Below are positions 19,201 to 27,396 of a stretch of 64,000 bases of DNA, piece after piece. Source of the DNA: Streptomyces sp. SDr-06 (GTDB lineage Bacteria > Actinomycetota > Actinomycetes > Streptomycetales > Streptomycetaceae); contig NZ_QOLA01000002.1 in the NCBI RefSeq assembly GCF_003324565.1, forward strand, positions 248,001 to 312,000, read 5' to 3'. Below the pieces are notes generated by a model that was not told the DNA's origin, ran no database searches, and saw only the letters and a list, made by a program, of their open reading frames with translations. Every line of letters begins with the position of its first letter. Position 1 is the stretch's first letter. The translations under genes were made by a program, and so were the position numbers.

Positions 19201-20406
19201 ATGACGAAGTCACGCGTTCTCGCCGCAGCCGCCCTCGCTCTCGCGACGGTCGGCGCCGCCGTTCCCCTCGCCCAGGCCCACCCCGCGGACGCCAGGGGCG
19301 AGCTCGTCTCGCTCGCCCCGGTCTCCGACCTCGGCCCCGCCCAGGTCGCCACCTTCCTGAAGGCCGCCGACGTGGACAGCGCCGGGGTCCGGTATGGAGT
19401 GCGGGGCTACCGGGTCACGTACCGGACCGTCACCCCGCAGGGCCGCCCCACCACCGCCACCGGTCTGCTCGTGCTGCCCGCGGACGGGCGGCACGGGCGG
19501 CTCGACCTCGTCGCGGACACCCACGGCACGATGGTCGACCGCGACTACGCGCCCTCCGTGGGCGAGGACTCCGGCCGGCTCTCCCCCTATCTGCACGCCT
19601 CCGCCGGGCGGGCCGTGGCCGCCCCCGACTACCTCGGCCTCGGCAAGGGGCCCGGTCACCACCCCTACATGGACACCGCGTCGTCCGTGTCCGCCTCGCT
19701 CGACATGCTGCGGGCCACCCGCACCGCGGCCCGCGAGCTGGGCAGGCCGCTGACCGGGGACGTGTACGGCACCGGGTTCTCGCAGGGCGGGCAGGTCGCC
19801 ATGGCACTCGGCAAGGCGCTGAGCCAGGGCGCGGACGCGCACTTCCGGCTCAAGGCGCTGGCCCCCGTGTCGGGGCCGTACGACATCGAGGGCCAGGAGG
19901 TGCCCGCGCTCTTCGACGGGCGGGTGAACGACATCAGCGGAGTGCTGTACATGTCCTACTGGCTGACCGCCCAGAACCGGCTGCACCCCCTGTACAAGGA
20001 CCCGGCCGAGGCCTTCCGCGCCCCGTACGCGGGCGTCGTCGAGGGGCTGCTCGACGGGACGCACACCGAGGAGCAGATTCTCGGCGCGCTGCCGGGCACC
20101 GTGAAGGACCTGCTCACACCCGCGTTCTACGAGCGGCTGCGGCACCCGGACGGAGCGCTGCTCGACGCCATGCGCGAGAACGACCACACCTGCGACTGGA
20201 AGCCGTCCGTGCCGCTGCGGCTCTACACCGCGAGCGGGGACACCGACGTGCCGATCGCCAACACGCGCAGCTGTGCGCGGCAGCTCGCCGCGCACGGAAA
20301 GAAGGCCCCGGTCGTCGACCAGGGAGCGGTCGACCACAACGGGGCCTTCAGGAAGTCGGCGCCGCAGATCGTGCGGCTCTTCGACTCCGTCGCCGGTACG
20401 GCTTAG
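19201..20406 (+). CDS. Secreted alpha/beta-hydrolase (lipase family)
   Basis: A 401-residue protein with a signal peptide (hydrophobic residues 7-25, AQAHPADA cleavage region). The nucleophile elbow is GTGFSQGGQVAMALG (Ser about 194); a GDTDVPIAN segment and VDHNGAF near the end supply candidate Asp and His. The architecture matches the secretory lipase group common in actinomycetes, acting on triglycerides or esters outside the cell. Its stop overlaps the stop of the convergent transglycosylase gene. Whether it is functionally tied to the neighbouring sterol genes is unknown. Confidence 0.8.
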   Translation: MTKSRVLAAAALALATVGAAVPLAQAHPADARGELVSLAPVSDLGPAQVATFLKAADVDSAGVRYGVRGYRVTYRTVTPQGRPTTATGLLVLPADGRHGRLDLVADTHGTMVDRDYAPSVGEDSGRLSPYLHASAGRAVAAPDYLGLGKGPGHHPYMDTASSVSASLDMLRATRTAARELGRPLTGDVYGTGFSQGGQVAMALGKALSQGADAHFRLKALAPVSGPYDIEGQEVPALFDGRVNDISGVLYMSYWLTAQNRLHPLYKDPAEAFRAPYAGVVEGLLDGTHTEEQILGALPGTVKDLLTPAFYERLRHPDGALLDAMRENDHTCDWKPSVPLRLYTASGDTDVPIANTRSCARQLAAHGKKAPVVDQGAVDHNGAFRKSAPQIVRLFDSVAGTA

Positions 20407-20825
20407 TACCAGCTGTTCTGCTGCCAGAAGTTCCAGGCGCCACACGGGCTGCCGTAGCGCTCCTTCATGTAGTTCAGGCCCCACTTGATCTGGGTGGCCG
20501 GGTTGGTCTGCCAGTCGGCGCCGGCGGAGGCCATCTTGGAGCCCGGCAGGGCCTGGACCAGGCCGTAGGCGCCGGAGGAGGAGTTCGTGGCGGACGGGTT
20601 CCAGCCGGACTCGTGGTTCACGATCTTGCTGAAGCACTGGAACTGGTCGGACGGCATCATCTGCTGCGCGATCGCCTGGGCGCTCGTCGGTGCGGCCTGG
20701 GCCGGGACGGCGGCCATGGCGACACCGGCGGCGGCCAGCAGCGTGGCACCGGCAGCGGCGATGGACTTCTTACGAGCGGTGAAAGGGGCGGCGAAAGACA
20801 ACGCGAAACCTAACTTCGGGGACAT
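20403..20825 (-). CDS. Secreted lytic transglycosylase-like protein (lysozyme fold)
   Basis: A 140-residue protein. The start MSPKLGFALSF at 20825 leads into a signal peptide ending AVPAQAA. The mature part carries FSKIVNHESGWNPSATNSSSGAYGLVQALPGSKM (catalytic Glu in HESGW) and ATQIKWGLNYMKERYG, the hallmarks of small actinobacterial SLT-type cell wall hydrolases related to Rpf/Swl proteins. It cleaves peptidoglycan outside the cell. A long structured leader precedes it. Convergent overlap with the lipase: the two stop codons share bases 20404-20405. Confidence 0.85.
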   Translation of the reverse strand: MSPKLGFALSFAAPFTARKKSIAAAGATLLAAAGVAMAAVPAQAAPTSAQAIAQQMMPSDQFQCFSKIVNHESGWNPSATNSSSGAYGLVQALPGSKMASAGADWQTNPATQIKWGLNYMKERYGSPCGAWNFWQQNSWY

Positions 20826-20960
20826 GGGCGCCGCGCTCCGCCGGAGGTTCTCAGACCTCCACGGCGAGGGAACCCGTAGTTGGTCGGCCCGGCGAGCGGA
20901 CCGGGTGGTTCCGGCGACTCGAACAGTTGTAACGGGCCGACCGGGCGGCTGCAATGACCC
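20826..20960 (-). promoter_or_regulatory. Long structured 5' leader of the transglycosylase gene, possible riboswitch
   Basis: The leader can form a long-range stem from GGTCGGCCCG and CGGGCCGACC (20882-20891 with 20933-20942 on the plus strand) and a GGAGGT/ACCTCC hairpin about 20 bases before the start. A stretch reading AGCGGGGTCATTGCAGCC resembles part of c-di-AMP (ydaO) aptamers, which control cell wall hydrolases in actinomycetes. The GGGGUGAAUC-type and terminal AACCCGUCAGC-type blocks of ydaO were not found, so the identification is weak; it is best called a structured leader. Confidence 0.35.
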
Positions 20961-21132
20961 CGCTTACTAGTGGGAGTCGCATGAGAGGTGAAACGTCCCC
21001 GGGGGTGTAAGGGGTGGATAAGCGCAGGTCAGCCCCGCTGGCGGAACCCGCTTGGATCATGCCGCAGGGCCACTATTCCGGCTCGTAGAGGACCAAGGTC
21101 CTGTGGGCGGCCTCACCCCGGCGGGACCCCGA

Positions 21133-21948
21133 TCAGGCCTCGAATGTGACCTGGGCCTCGAAGGCGGCCCGTCGTGTCGCCCGCCTGAGCGCCTTGAGCA
21201 GGGTGGTGCCGAGCGTCAGGGTCAGCACCACCGTGAGCGCCGCCCGCCCCAGGTCCCAGCCGAGCGAGGTGGCGGCGCAGTACGCGAAGAAGCGGATCAG
21301 GTTGTCGTGCAGCGGATCGCCGGGGTGGAAGGAGATCCCCGAGGACATGCCGCCGATGAAGGTCCAGCCCTGGAGGTTCATGACCGTGCCGTACGCGAGG
21401 GAGGCGAGCGCGCCGTAGAGGGCGAGCAGGGCCAGCTCGGCCCGGCCGCGCAGGCGGTTCGGGCCGGGCAGCAGGCCCGCGCCCATCGTGAACCAGCCCA
21501 TGGCGAGCATCTGGAACGGCATCCACGGGCCGACCCCGCCGGTCAGCAGCGCGGAGGCGAACATCGTCACCGAGCCGAGGACGAAGCCGAAGCCCGGGCC
21601 GAGCACCCGGCCGCTGAGCACCATCAGGAAGAACATCGGCTCCAGGCCCGCCGTGCCCGCGCCCAGCGGGCGCAGCGCGGCGCCCACCGCGGCCAGCACC
21701 CCGAGCATCGCGACGGCCTTGGCGTCCATGCCGTCGTCCGCGATGGTGGCGACCACCACACCCACCAGGAGCGGGAGCAGCGCGGCGAAGAGCCAGGGGG
21801 CGTCCTGGGCGTGGGCGAGCCCGGAGTCTGCGTCGGCGAGGAGCGGCCAGCCGAACGCGGCGACGCCGATGAGGGTGATGAGGCAGAGGGCCACGACCGC
21901 GCGGGGGCCCAGGCGGACGGGCCTGGCCGCCCCGGTGTCCCGCGTCAC
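21133..21948 (-). CDS. ECF transporter S component (substrate-binding membrane protein)
   Basis: A 271-residue integral membrane protein with about six to seven helices (WPLLADADSG, GPGFGFVLGSVTMFASALLTGGVGPWMPFQMLAMGW, GLLPG, and a C-terminal amphipathic stretch). PFQMLAMGW...GAG and the early LRPLGAG resemble cobalamin/queuosine-precursor type S components. It starts with GTG at 21948, overlapping the stop of the ATPase gene by four bases. It is last in a cobalamin-riboswitch-controlled operon, so vitamin B12, a corrinoid or cobalt is the likely substrate (inference). Confidence 0.75.
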   Translation of the reverse strand: MTRDTGAARPVRLGPRAVVALCLITLIGVAAFGWPLLADADSGLAHAQDAPWLFAALLPLLVGVVVATIADDGMDAKAVAMLGVLAAVGAALRPLGAGTAGLEPMFFLMVLSGRVLGPGFGFVLGSVTMFASALLTGGVGPWMPFQMLAMGWFTMGAGLLPGPNRLRGRAELALLALYGALASLAYGTVMNLQGWTFIGGMSSGISFHPGDPLHDNLIRFFAYCAATSLGWDLGRAALTVVLTLTLGTTLLKALRRATRRAAFEAQVTFEA

Positions 21949-23717
21949 GACAGCGCCTCGCGGACCTGCGGGACGGTGAGCCAGTGCTGGGGCGCGAGGA
22001 CCTTGGCGACCTGCGGGGCGAAGGCGGGCGAGGACACGACCACCTCGGCGGTCGGGCCGTCCGCGACGACCTCGCCGCCCGCGAGGATCACCACCCGGTG
22101 GGCGAGCTCGGCGGCCAGCTCCACGTCGTGGGTCGCGAGCACGATGGCGTGGCCCTCGGCGGCCAGCGCCCGCAACACCTCGACCAGGCGGGCCTTCGCC
22201 GCGTAGTCCAGACCGCGGGTCGGCTCGTCGAGGAGGAGCAGGGGAGGACGGCCGGTCAGCACGATCGCGAGGGCGAGGGCGAGACGCTGGCCCTCGGAGA
22301 GGTCGCGCGGGTGGGTGTCGTCCGCCACACCGGGCAGCAGGGCGGAGACCAGCGCGCGGCAGCTGCCGGGAGCGGCCCCGGCGTCCTGGTCCGCGGCGGC
22401 GCACTCGGCGGCGACGGTGTCGGCGTACAGCAGGTCCCGCGGCTCCTGCGGTACGAGGCCGACCTCGCGGACCAGCTCGCGCGGCGGGGTGCGGTGGGGG
22501 GTGCGGCCGCCCACCGTGACCGAGCCGGTCGTCGGCTCGATCATGCCGACGAGGGTGCCGAGGAGGGTGGACTTCCCGGCGCCGTTACGTCCCATCAGGG
22601 CGATGGTCTCGCCCGGGGCGACGGTGAGGTCCACCCGGCGCAGGGCCTCCACGCGTCCGCGCCGAACGCCGAGGGCGCTCGCCGTGGTGACGGTGGGGGC
22701 GCCCGGGGTGTCCGGGGAGCGGCGGAAGAGGGCGGCCAGGGTCCGCCGGAAAGCGGCGCGGGGCTCGGCCTCGGGCGCATGAGGGTGCCCGGCCGGGCTG
22801 TGTGTCCCGTCCGTGTCGCCGAGTCGCTCCGCGCGGGACTCCTTCGCCGTCGGTGTCCGCCCGCCGTCGGTGCGGGCCGCCCGCGGGTGCCGCGGGGTGT
22901 GGGCAGCCAGCCGGTCGCGCAGCGGGGCGGCCCTGCGGCGGGCGTCCCGCACCGACAGGGGGAGCGGATCCCAGCCGGCCAGGTGGCCCAGGGCCACCAC
23001 CGGGGGGTGGACGGGGGAGATCCTCATGATGTCGGCGGGGGTGCCCATCAGGGGAGGGGCGCCGGGGGCGGGGAGCAGGATGACCTGGTCCGCGTACTGG
23101 ACCACCCTCTCCAGGCGGTGCTCGGCCAGCAGGACCGTCGTGCCCAGGTCGTGGACCAGGCGCTGGAGGACCGACAGGACGTCCTCGGCGGCGGCCGGGT
23201 CGAGCGCGGAGGTCGGCTCGTCCAGGACCAGGACCTTCGGGTGCGGGGTGAGGACCGAGCCGATCGCGACGCGCTGCTGCTGCCCGCCGGAGAGGGTGGC
23301 GATGGGGCGGTCGCGCAGCTCCGCGAGGCCCAGCAGGTCCAGGGTCTCCTCGACCCGGCGGCGCATCACGGCCGGGGCGAGGCCCAACGACTCCATGCCG
23401 TAGGCGAGTTCGTCCTCGACGGTGTCGGTGACGAAGTGGGCGAGTGGATCCTGGCCCACGGTGCCGACCAGGTCGGCCAGCTCGCGCGGCTTGTGGGTGC
23501 GGGTGTCGCGGCCGTCCACGGTGACCCGGCCGCGCAGGGTGCCGCCGGTGAAGTGCGGGACGAGCCCGGAGACCGTACCCAGCAGGGTCGACTTGCCGAC
23601 CCCCGACGGGCCGACCAGGAGAACCAACTCCCCTTCGGGGACGGTCAGTTCGACACCCCGTACGGTCGGCTCCGGGGCCGGGTCGTAGGTGACCGACACG
23701 TTCTCGAACCGGATCAC
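21945..23717 (-). CDS. ECF transporter ATPase, fused A1-A2 double ABC protein
   Basis: A 590-residue protein with two complete ABC domains. Domain 1 (residues about 1-240): Walker A GPSGVGKS, signature LSGGQQQR, Walker B VLVLDEPTSALD. Domain 2 (about 345-590): Walker A GRNGAGKS, signature LSEGQRLA, Walker B LLLLDEPTRGLD. A charged linker separates them. In ECF importers two ATPases couple to EcfT; here they are one polypeptide. GTG start at 23717 with AAGGAG, four-base overlap with the EcfT gene upstream and with the S-component gene downstream, indicating translational coupling. Confidence 0.9.
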   Translation of the reverse strand: MIRFENVSVTYDPAPEPTVRGVELTVPEGELVLLVGPSGVGKSTLLGTVSGLVPHFTGGTLRGRVTVDGRDTRTHKPRELADLVGTVGQDPLAHFVTDTVEDELAYGMESLGLAPAVMRRRVEETLDLLGLAELRDRPIATLSGGQQQRVAIGSVLTPHPKVLVLDEPTSALDPAAAEDVLSVLQRLVHDLGTTVLLAEHRLERVVQYADQVILLPAPGAPPLMGTPADIMRISPVHPPVVALGHLAGWDPLPLSVRDARRRAAPLRDRLAAHTPRHPRAARTDGGRTPTAKESRAERLGDTDGTHSPAGHPHAPEAEPRAAFRRTLAALFRRSPDTPGAPTVTTASALGVRRGRVEALRRVDLTVAPGETIALMGRNGAGKSTLLGTLVGMIEPTTGSVTVGGRTPHRTPPRELVREVGLVPQEPRDLLYADTVAAECAAADQDAGAAPGSCRALVSALLPGVADDTHPRDLSEGQRLALALAIVLTGRPPLLLLDEPTRGLDYAAKARLVEVLRALAAEGHAIVLATHDVELAAELAHRVVILAGGEVVADGPTAEVVVSSPAFAPQVAKVLAPQHWLTVPQVREALS

Positions 23718-25078
23718 CGGGGCTCCTTCGACGGGACGGGTGCGACGAACGCCGGGAGCAGCCCGGCGAGCAGGGACAGCGCGGGCCACAGCGGCAGGCT
23801 CGGCGGCGCGAGCGGGAGGACGCCGAGGGTGAGGGCCTCGGGAGCGTATGTACCCGCCCAGACCATCAGGGCCGCGGCCGCCGCGCCCGAACCGGCCACC
23901 AGCCAGGACCGGACACCCCAGCGGTCGGGGCGGTAGCGGGTGCGGATCTGGCGGCGGCCGCCCAGGCGGAGCCCGGCGAGGGAGGCGAGCAGCCCGGCCG
24001 CGAGCACGGGGAGGCCGTACCCGGCGCCTTCGGCGGCGAGCAGTCCGTAGGTTCCCGCGCACACCCCGAGGAGCCCGCCGAGCGTGAGGACGGTCGTGGT
24101 GAGGCGTACGCGGGCGGGGACCTGGGCGGTGCGGCCGTAGCCGCGCGCGTCCATCGAGGCGGCCACCGCGACCGAGCGCTCCAGGGCGCCCTCCAGTACC
24201 GGCAGGCCGATCTGCGCGATCGCCCCGATGCCGCCGGTGGGGCGGCCGCGCAGCCTTCTCGCGGTACGCAGCCGTACGACGTCGGCGACCATGTTGGGCG
24301 CGAACGTCATCGCGACGACCACGGCCACGCCGGCCTCGTACAGGGCGCCGGGCAGCGACTTGAGGAGGCGGGCCGGGTTGGCGAGGGCGTTCGCGGCGCC
24401 CACGCAGATGAGCAGGGTGGCCAGGCGGGCCCCGTCGTACAGCGCGAAGAGCATGCCCTCGGCGGTGACCCGGCCGCCGATCCGGATGCCCTTCGCCCAG
24501 GCGGGCAGCGGGAGTTCGGGCAGCGTGAACAGGGTGTGGCTGCCGGGGATCGGAGAGCCGAGGACCAGGTTGAACGCGAGCCGGACGCCGACCACGAACA
24601 GGCCGATCCTGAGGAACGCGGTGTACGAGCGGGCCCAGGGCGCGTCGGTCTTGCGGGCGGCCACGACGTAGCCGGCCACGCCGACGAGCAGGCCGAGCAG
24701 GAGGGGGTTGTTCGTGCGCGACGCGGCCGTGGCGAGGCCCAGCGCCCAGAGCCACCAGGCGCCGGGGTGCACGGCGTTGCTCCGGCCGGCGACCGGCGCG
24801 GGCAGCCTCCGGCTCGGGCGGGGGTTGGCTCCGGGCCGGGGGGTGTTGGGCTCGGCCCCGGGCCCGGAGGGGGCGCTTTCGGCCGCGGGCCGGTGGGGGC
24901 GCGCCCGGCCTCCGGCCGGACCCCGTTTCCCACCCGCACCACCCGTACCACTGAGTGGACACGTGCGGGCCTCCCCGTGGGCGGTGCTCGCAGTTGGCGG
25001 CTGCGGAGTCGGGGTGGGGTCCGCTTCGTTTTCAGGGGTGGGGTTGCCCGGTGTCGGGGGGTGTTGCTCGGGGGGCAT
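23714..25078 (-). CDS. ECF transporter T component (EcfT/CbiQ) with proline-rich N-terminal extension
   Basis: The conserved region begins at HPGAWWLWALGLATAASRTNNPLLLG and includes multiple helices and the ATPase-coupling ASMDARGYGRTAQVPAR block (two Ala-Arg-Gly type motifs) of EcfT/CbiQ proteins. If translated from ATG 25078 the protein has 454 residues, with about 105 low-complexity Pro/Thr/Gly-rich residues before the first helix. An alternative GTG at 24772, directly before HPGAWW and preceded by GGAG eight bases upstream, would give a normal-length protein. I list the longer form because it abuts the upstream gene. Confidence 0.75.
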   Translation of the reverse strand: MPPEQHPPTPGNPTPENEADPTPTPQPPTASTAHGEARTCPLSGTGGAGGKRGPAGGRARPHRPAAESAPSGPGAEPNTPRPGANPRPSRRLPAPVAGRSNAVHPGAWWLWALGLATAASRTNNPLLLGLLVGVAGYVVAARKTDAPWARSYTAFLRIGLFVVGVRLAFNLVLGSPIPGSHTLFTLPELPLPAWAKGIRIGGRVTAEGMLFALYDGARLATLLICVGAANALANPARLLKSLPGALYEAGVAVVVAMTFAPNMVADVVRLRTARRLRGRPTGGIGAIAQIGLPVLEGALERSVAVAASMDARGYGRTAQVPARVRLTTTVLTLGGLLGVCAGTYGLLAAEGAGYGLPVLAAGLLASLAGLRLGGRRQIRTRYRPDRWGVRSWLVAGSGAAAAALMVWAGTYAPEALTLGVLPLAPPSLPLWPALSLLAGLLPAFVAPVPSKEPR

Positions 25079-25086
25079 GGCGGGGG

Positions 25087-25731
25087 TCAGCTTCTGCGGC
25101 GGCGGGATTGCCAGATCGCTGCCGCGCCCAGGGCCAAGATCGCGGCCACTCCGGCCAGCAGGCCCACCGAGGGGCCGCTGCCGTGGTCGCCCTTCGCGGC
25201 CGGGGCGGGCTCGGGGGCCGTGTCGCCCACCTGCTCGCCGCAGCCCGTGCGCGGGTAGCCGCCGATCGCGCACAGCAGGGCCGCGCTGTTGTACCGGAGC
25301 GGCTTGGCCACGGCGGCCAGGGCGTCCGCGCTGGTCGCGTCCGGGGGCACCTGGGCGCAGGCGCTGCGCGCGGCAGGCGGGGTCTCGCCCTGGGCGGCGT
25401 CCTGGGGCGTACCGAAGTCGATGACGAGCGCGACCCGCTTCGTGCCGTCCTTGGTCGGCGTGGCACCGCACACCGCCTCGAAGGACGGCGTCGCACGCGG
25501 CTTGGACGCGTCCTTGGAGTCCGCGCTCACGGCGAAGCGGAAGCCCTGGACCGAGCCGTCGCCGGGGTGCGCGGACGCCGGGCCCTGGGTGGCGTACGCC
25601 CAGGAGTCGCCGGTCAGGTCCCAGAAGGACCAGTAGCGGTACCCGGCCGCCTCGGCCGGCCCCGCACCGGCGGCCAGGACCGCCAGGGCCAGGAGCGGCG
25701 CGGCGAGCGAGGCGAGTCGCGTGCGGATCAC
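25087..25731 (-). CDS. SCO2322-family secreted, membrane-anchored beta-domain protein
   Basis: A 214-residue protein: signal peptide (LAAPLLALAVLAAGAGPAEAA), a globular domain starting GYRYWSFWDLTGDSWAYATQGPAS and containing conserved Cys in AVCGATP, RSACAQVP, LLCAIGG and RTGCGEQ, then a C-terminal membrane helix (SVGLLAGVAAILALGAAAIW) and a basic tail. This is the SCO2322 family of streptomycete surface proteins. GTG start overlaps the upstream stop by four bases. Its place between an (alpha/alpha)6 surface protein and an ECF importer suggests an extracellular ligand-capture role (inference). Confidence 0.75.
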   Translation of the reverse strand: MIRTRLASLAAPLLALAVLAAGAGPAEAAGYRYWSFWDLTGDSWAYATQGPASAHPGDGSVQGFRFAVSADSKDASKPRATPSFEAVCGATPTKDGTKRVALVIDFGTPQDAAQGETPPAARSACAQVPPDATSADALAAVAKPLRYNSAALLCAIGGYPRTGCGEQVGDTAPEPAPAAKGDHGSGPSVGLLAGVAAILALGAAAIWQSRRRRS

Positions 25732-26966
25732 AGCTGCTGGTTCTTCTTGCGCCCGCTGATCAGGAAGCCGACGCCGATACCGGCCACCAGGCCGACGCCG
25801 ACGATCCACCACACCGAGATCCCGTCGTTCTTCTTCGTCTCGGACTTCTCGGACTTCTCGGCGGACGCGGTCGCCGTGGCCGCGGTCCGCGGGGCGGGAC
25901 CCGTGGCGTTGAGGGACTGGATCAGGTTCACGCCGCCGAAGTTCTTCGGGTCGGCGCCGGTCGCGTCGGCGGCGAAGACGAGCTGGGCGTAGGCGGCCGG
26001 GCCGTTCTCCTTGGCCCAGGCGGCGGCGTTCTTCGACAGCCAGTCGGCGGACGCCTTGGCCTGCTGCGCCATGCCGTCGGCGGCCAGGGCGACGACCGCG
26101 TCCGCGGTGTTGCCGAAGTCGGGCTGGTCGGTGGCGCCCGGCATCGCGGACTTCAGGAACCCGGTCGGGGCCAGCGTCTTGGCGAGGTAGGCGGCGCCGT
26201 TGTGCGCGGCCTGCTCGGGGGTGGTGGCCTTCTCGCAGGCGGTGCCCTTGGCGTCGGCCTGGCCCGCGGTGGCGGTGAGGCCCTTGCCGAGGGAGCCGGT
26301 CACGGCCGCGGCGGTGGCGTCCGCGTTGGCGTACAGCTTCTGCGTCTTCGGGTCGGGCTGGAAGGCGAAGGCACCCGGGCCGGTGGGGTCCTCGCAGGGC
26401 AGCGCGAAGGTGAGCAGCGCGTCGAAGGGCGTCTTGCCACCCTTGGCCGACTTCACCTCGGCGGGCTTCTCGCCCGCTGCGGCGAGCGCGCCGATCACGA
26501 TCCCGGTGGAGTTGGCGTCGCTGCCGCCCATGCCCGGGGTGTACGGCCAGCCGCCGTCGTCCTGCTGCACCGACTTCAGCCAGGCGACGCCCTTCTTCAC
26601 GGCGTCGCCGTGCCCGCCGACCGCGACGAGCGCCTGCACGGCGGCCGAGGTCGCGTTGGTGTCCAGCTTCGCGGTGTCGCAGGCCTTGGCCGTGTCCGCG
26701 CGGAACGACATGAACGAGCCGTCGGCGCACTGCTGGCCGGTGAGCCAGGAGACGGCCTGCTCGGCGGGCACGACGTTGGCCTTCTCCTGGGCGAGGAAGG
26801 CGAGGGACTGCCGGAAGACACCGTCGTACTGCGGGTCCTTCGTGCCGTACAGGCCCGGCGGGACCGCCGCGGGGGACGGCGTGCCGTCGGCGAAGGCCGC
26901 CGGGGCGGCGCCGCCCAGGACAGCGGTGGCGGCGGCGAGCGCTGCGGCGCAGCGGCGTGCGGTCAT
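25728..26966 (-). CDS. Surface-anchored prenyltransferase/squalene-oxidase-repeat protein, transcobalamin-like candidate
   Basis: A 412-residue protein: signal peptide (residues 1-25), a body of alpha-hairpin repeats (SLAFLAQEK...SWLTGQQCADGSFMSF, GVAWLKSVQQDDGGWPYTPGMGGSDANSTGIVIGALAAAG, AAYLAKTLAPTGFL, ADWLSKNAAAW), then a charged linker, a membrane helix (SVWWIVGVGLVAGIGVGFLIS) and a lysine-rich tail. The fold, an (alpha/alpha)6 barrel with QxDGGW-type repeats, is that of the N-terminal half of transcobalamin and intrinsic factor as well as of terpene cyclases. No cyclase catalytic DDTAE-like motif is visible. First gene after a cobalamin riboswitch. Confidence 0.75.
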   Translation of the reverse strand: MTARRCAAALAAATAVLGGAAPAAFADGTPSPAAVPPGLYGTKDPQYDGVFRQSLAFLAQEKANVVPAEQAVSWLTGQQCADGSFMSFRADTAKACDTAKLDTNATSAAVQALVAVGGHGDAVKKGVAWLKSVQQDDGGWPYTPGMGGSDANSTGIVIGALAAAGEKPAEVKSAKGGKTPFDALLTFALPCEDPTGPGAFAFQPDPKTQKLYANADATAAAVTGSLGKGLTATAGQADAKGTACEKATTPEQAAHNGAAYLAKTLAPTGFLKSAMPGATDQPDFGNTADAVVALAADGMAQQAKASADWLSKNAAAWAKENGPAAYAQLVFAADATGADPKNFGGVNLIQSLNATGPAPRTAATATASAEKSEKSETKKNDGISVWWIVGVGLVAGIGVGFLISGRKKNQQL

Positions 26967-27119
26967 GGCGGGCGGTGCCTCTCCTGCGGGGAGCGCGGGC
27001 ACGGGCGCGCGCTGGCACCCGGCTCCGGCTCCGTATGCCTCGACGGTGCCGGTCACCAGCGGTGTGCGGGTGACGTGAGCCGGTCATGCGGCCGCGGGGC
27101 ATTCCGGCTCACCACGGGG

Positions 27120-27290
27120 TGTGGTTTACGGATTGGGGTCTCCCCTGCTCGAGCGGAGCCGAGAGCTCGGGGAAGGGGTCAGCGCCGGGTTTGCACCGGC
27201 TTCCCCCCGTACGGGCATGACGACCCGACCACCCTACCCGGCGGGGTCGGGCGCCCCGCGCCTCCCCCGGGCTGGAGGATGCTCATGCCG
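27120..27290 (-). promoter_or_regulatory. Cobalamin riboswitch
   Basis: On the minus strand the leader reads GGGAAGCCGGTGCAAACCC then GGCGCTGACCC, covering about 27177-27208. This is the invariant GGGAA..GGUG.AA..CC....GCUG core of cobalamin aptamers. It is followed by a B12-box-like AGCAGGGGAGACCCC and, some 150 bases on, by the surface-protein gene. The boundaries are approximate. The riboswitch represses downstream genes when adenosyl- or methylcobalamin is present, so the operon should be induced by B12 shortage. Confidence 0.8.
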
Positions 27291-27396
27291 GCCGGCACCA
27301 GTGCTGCCAGGGGCGCGGGGAACGGCGCGAGAGGCGAGCACGGTCCGCGGACTGCGCGCACCCCCCGAGGCCGCGCGGTGGAGCTGCGGGGTGGGG

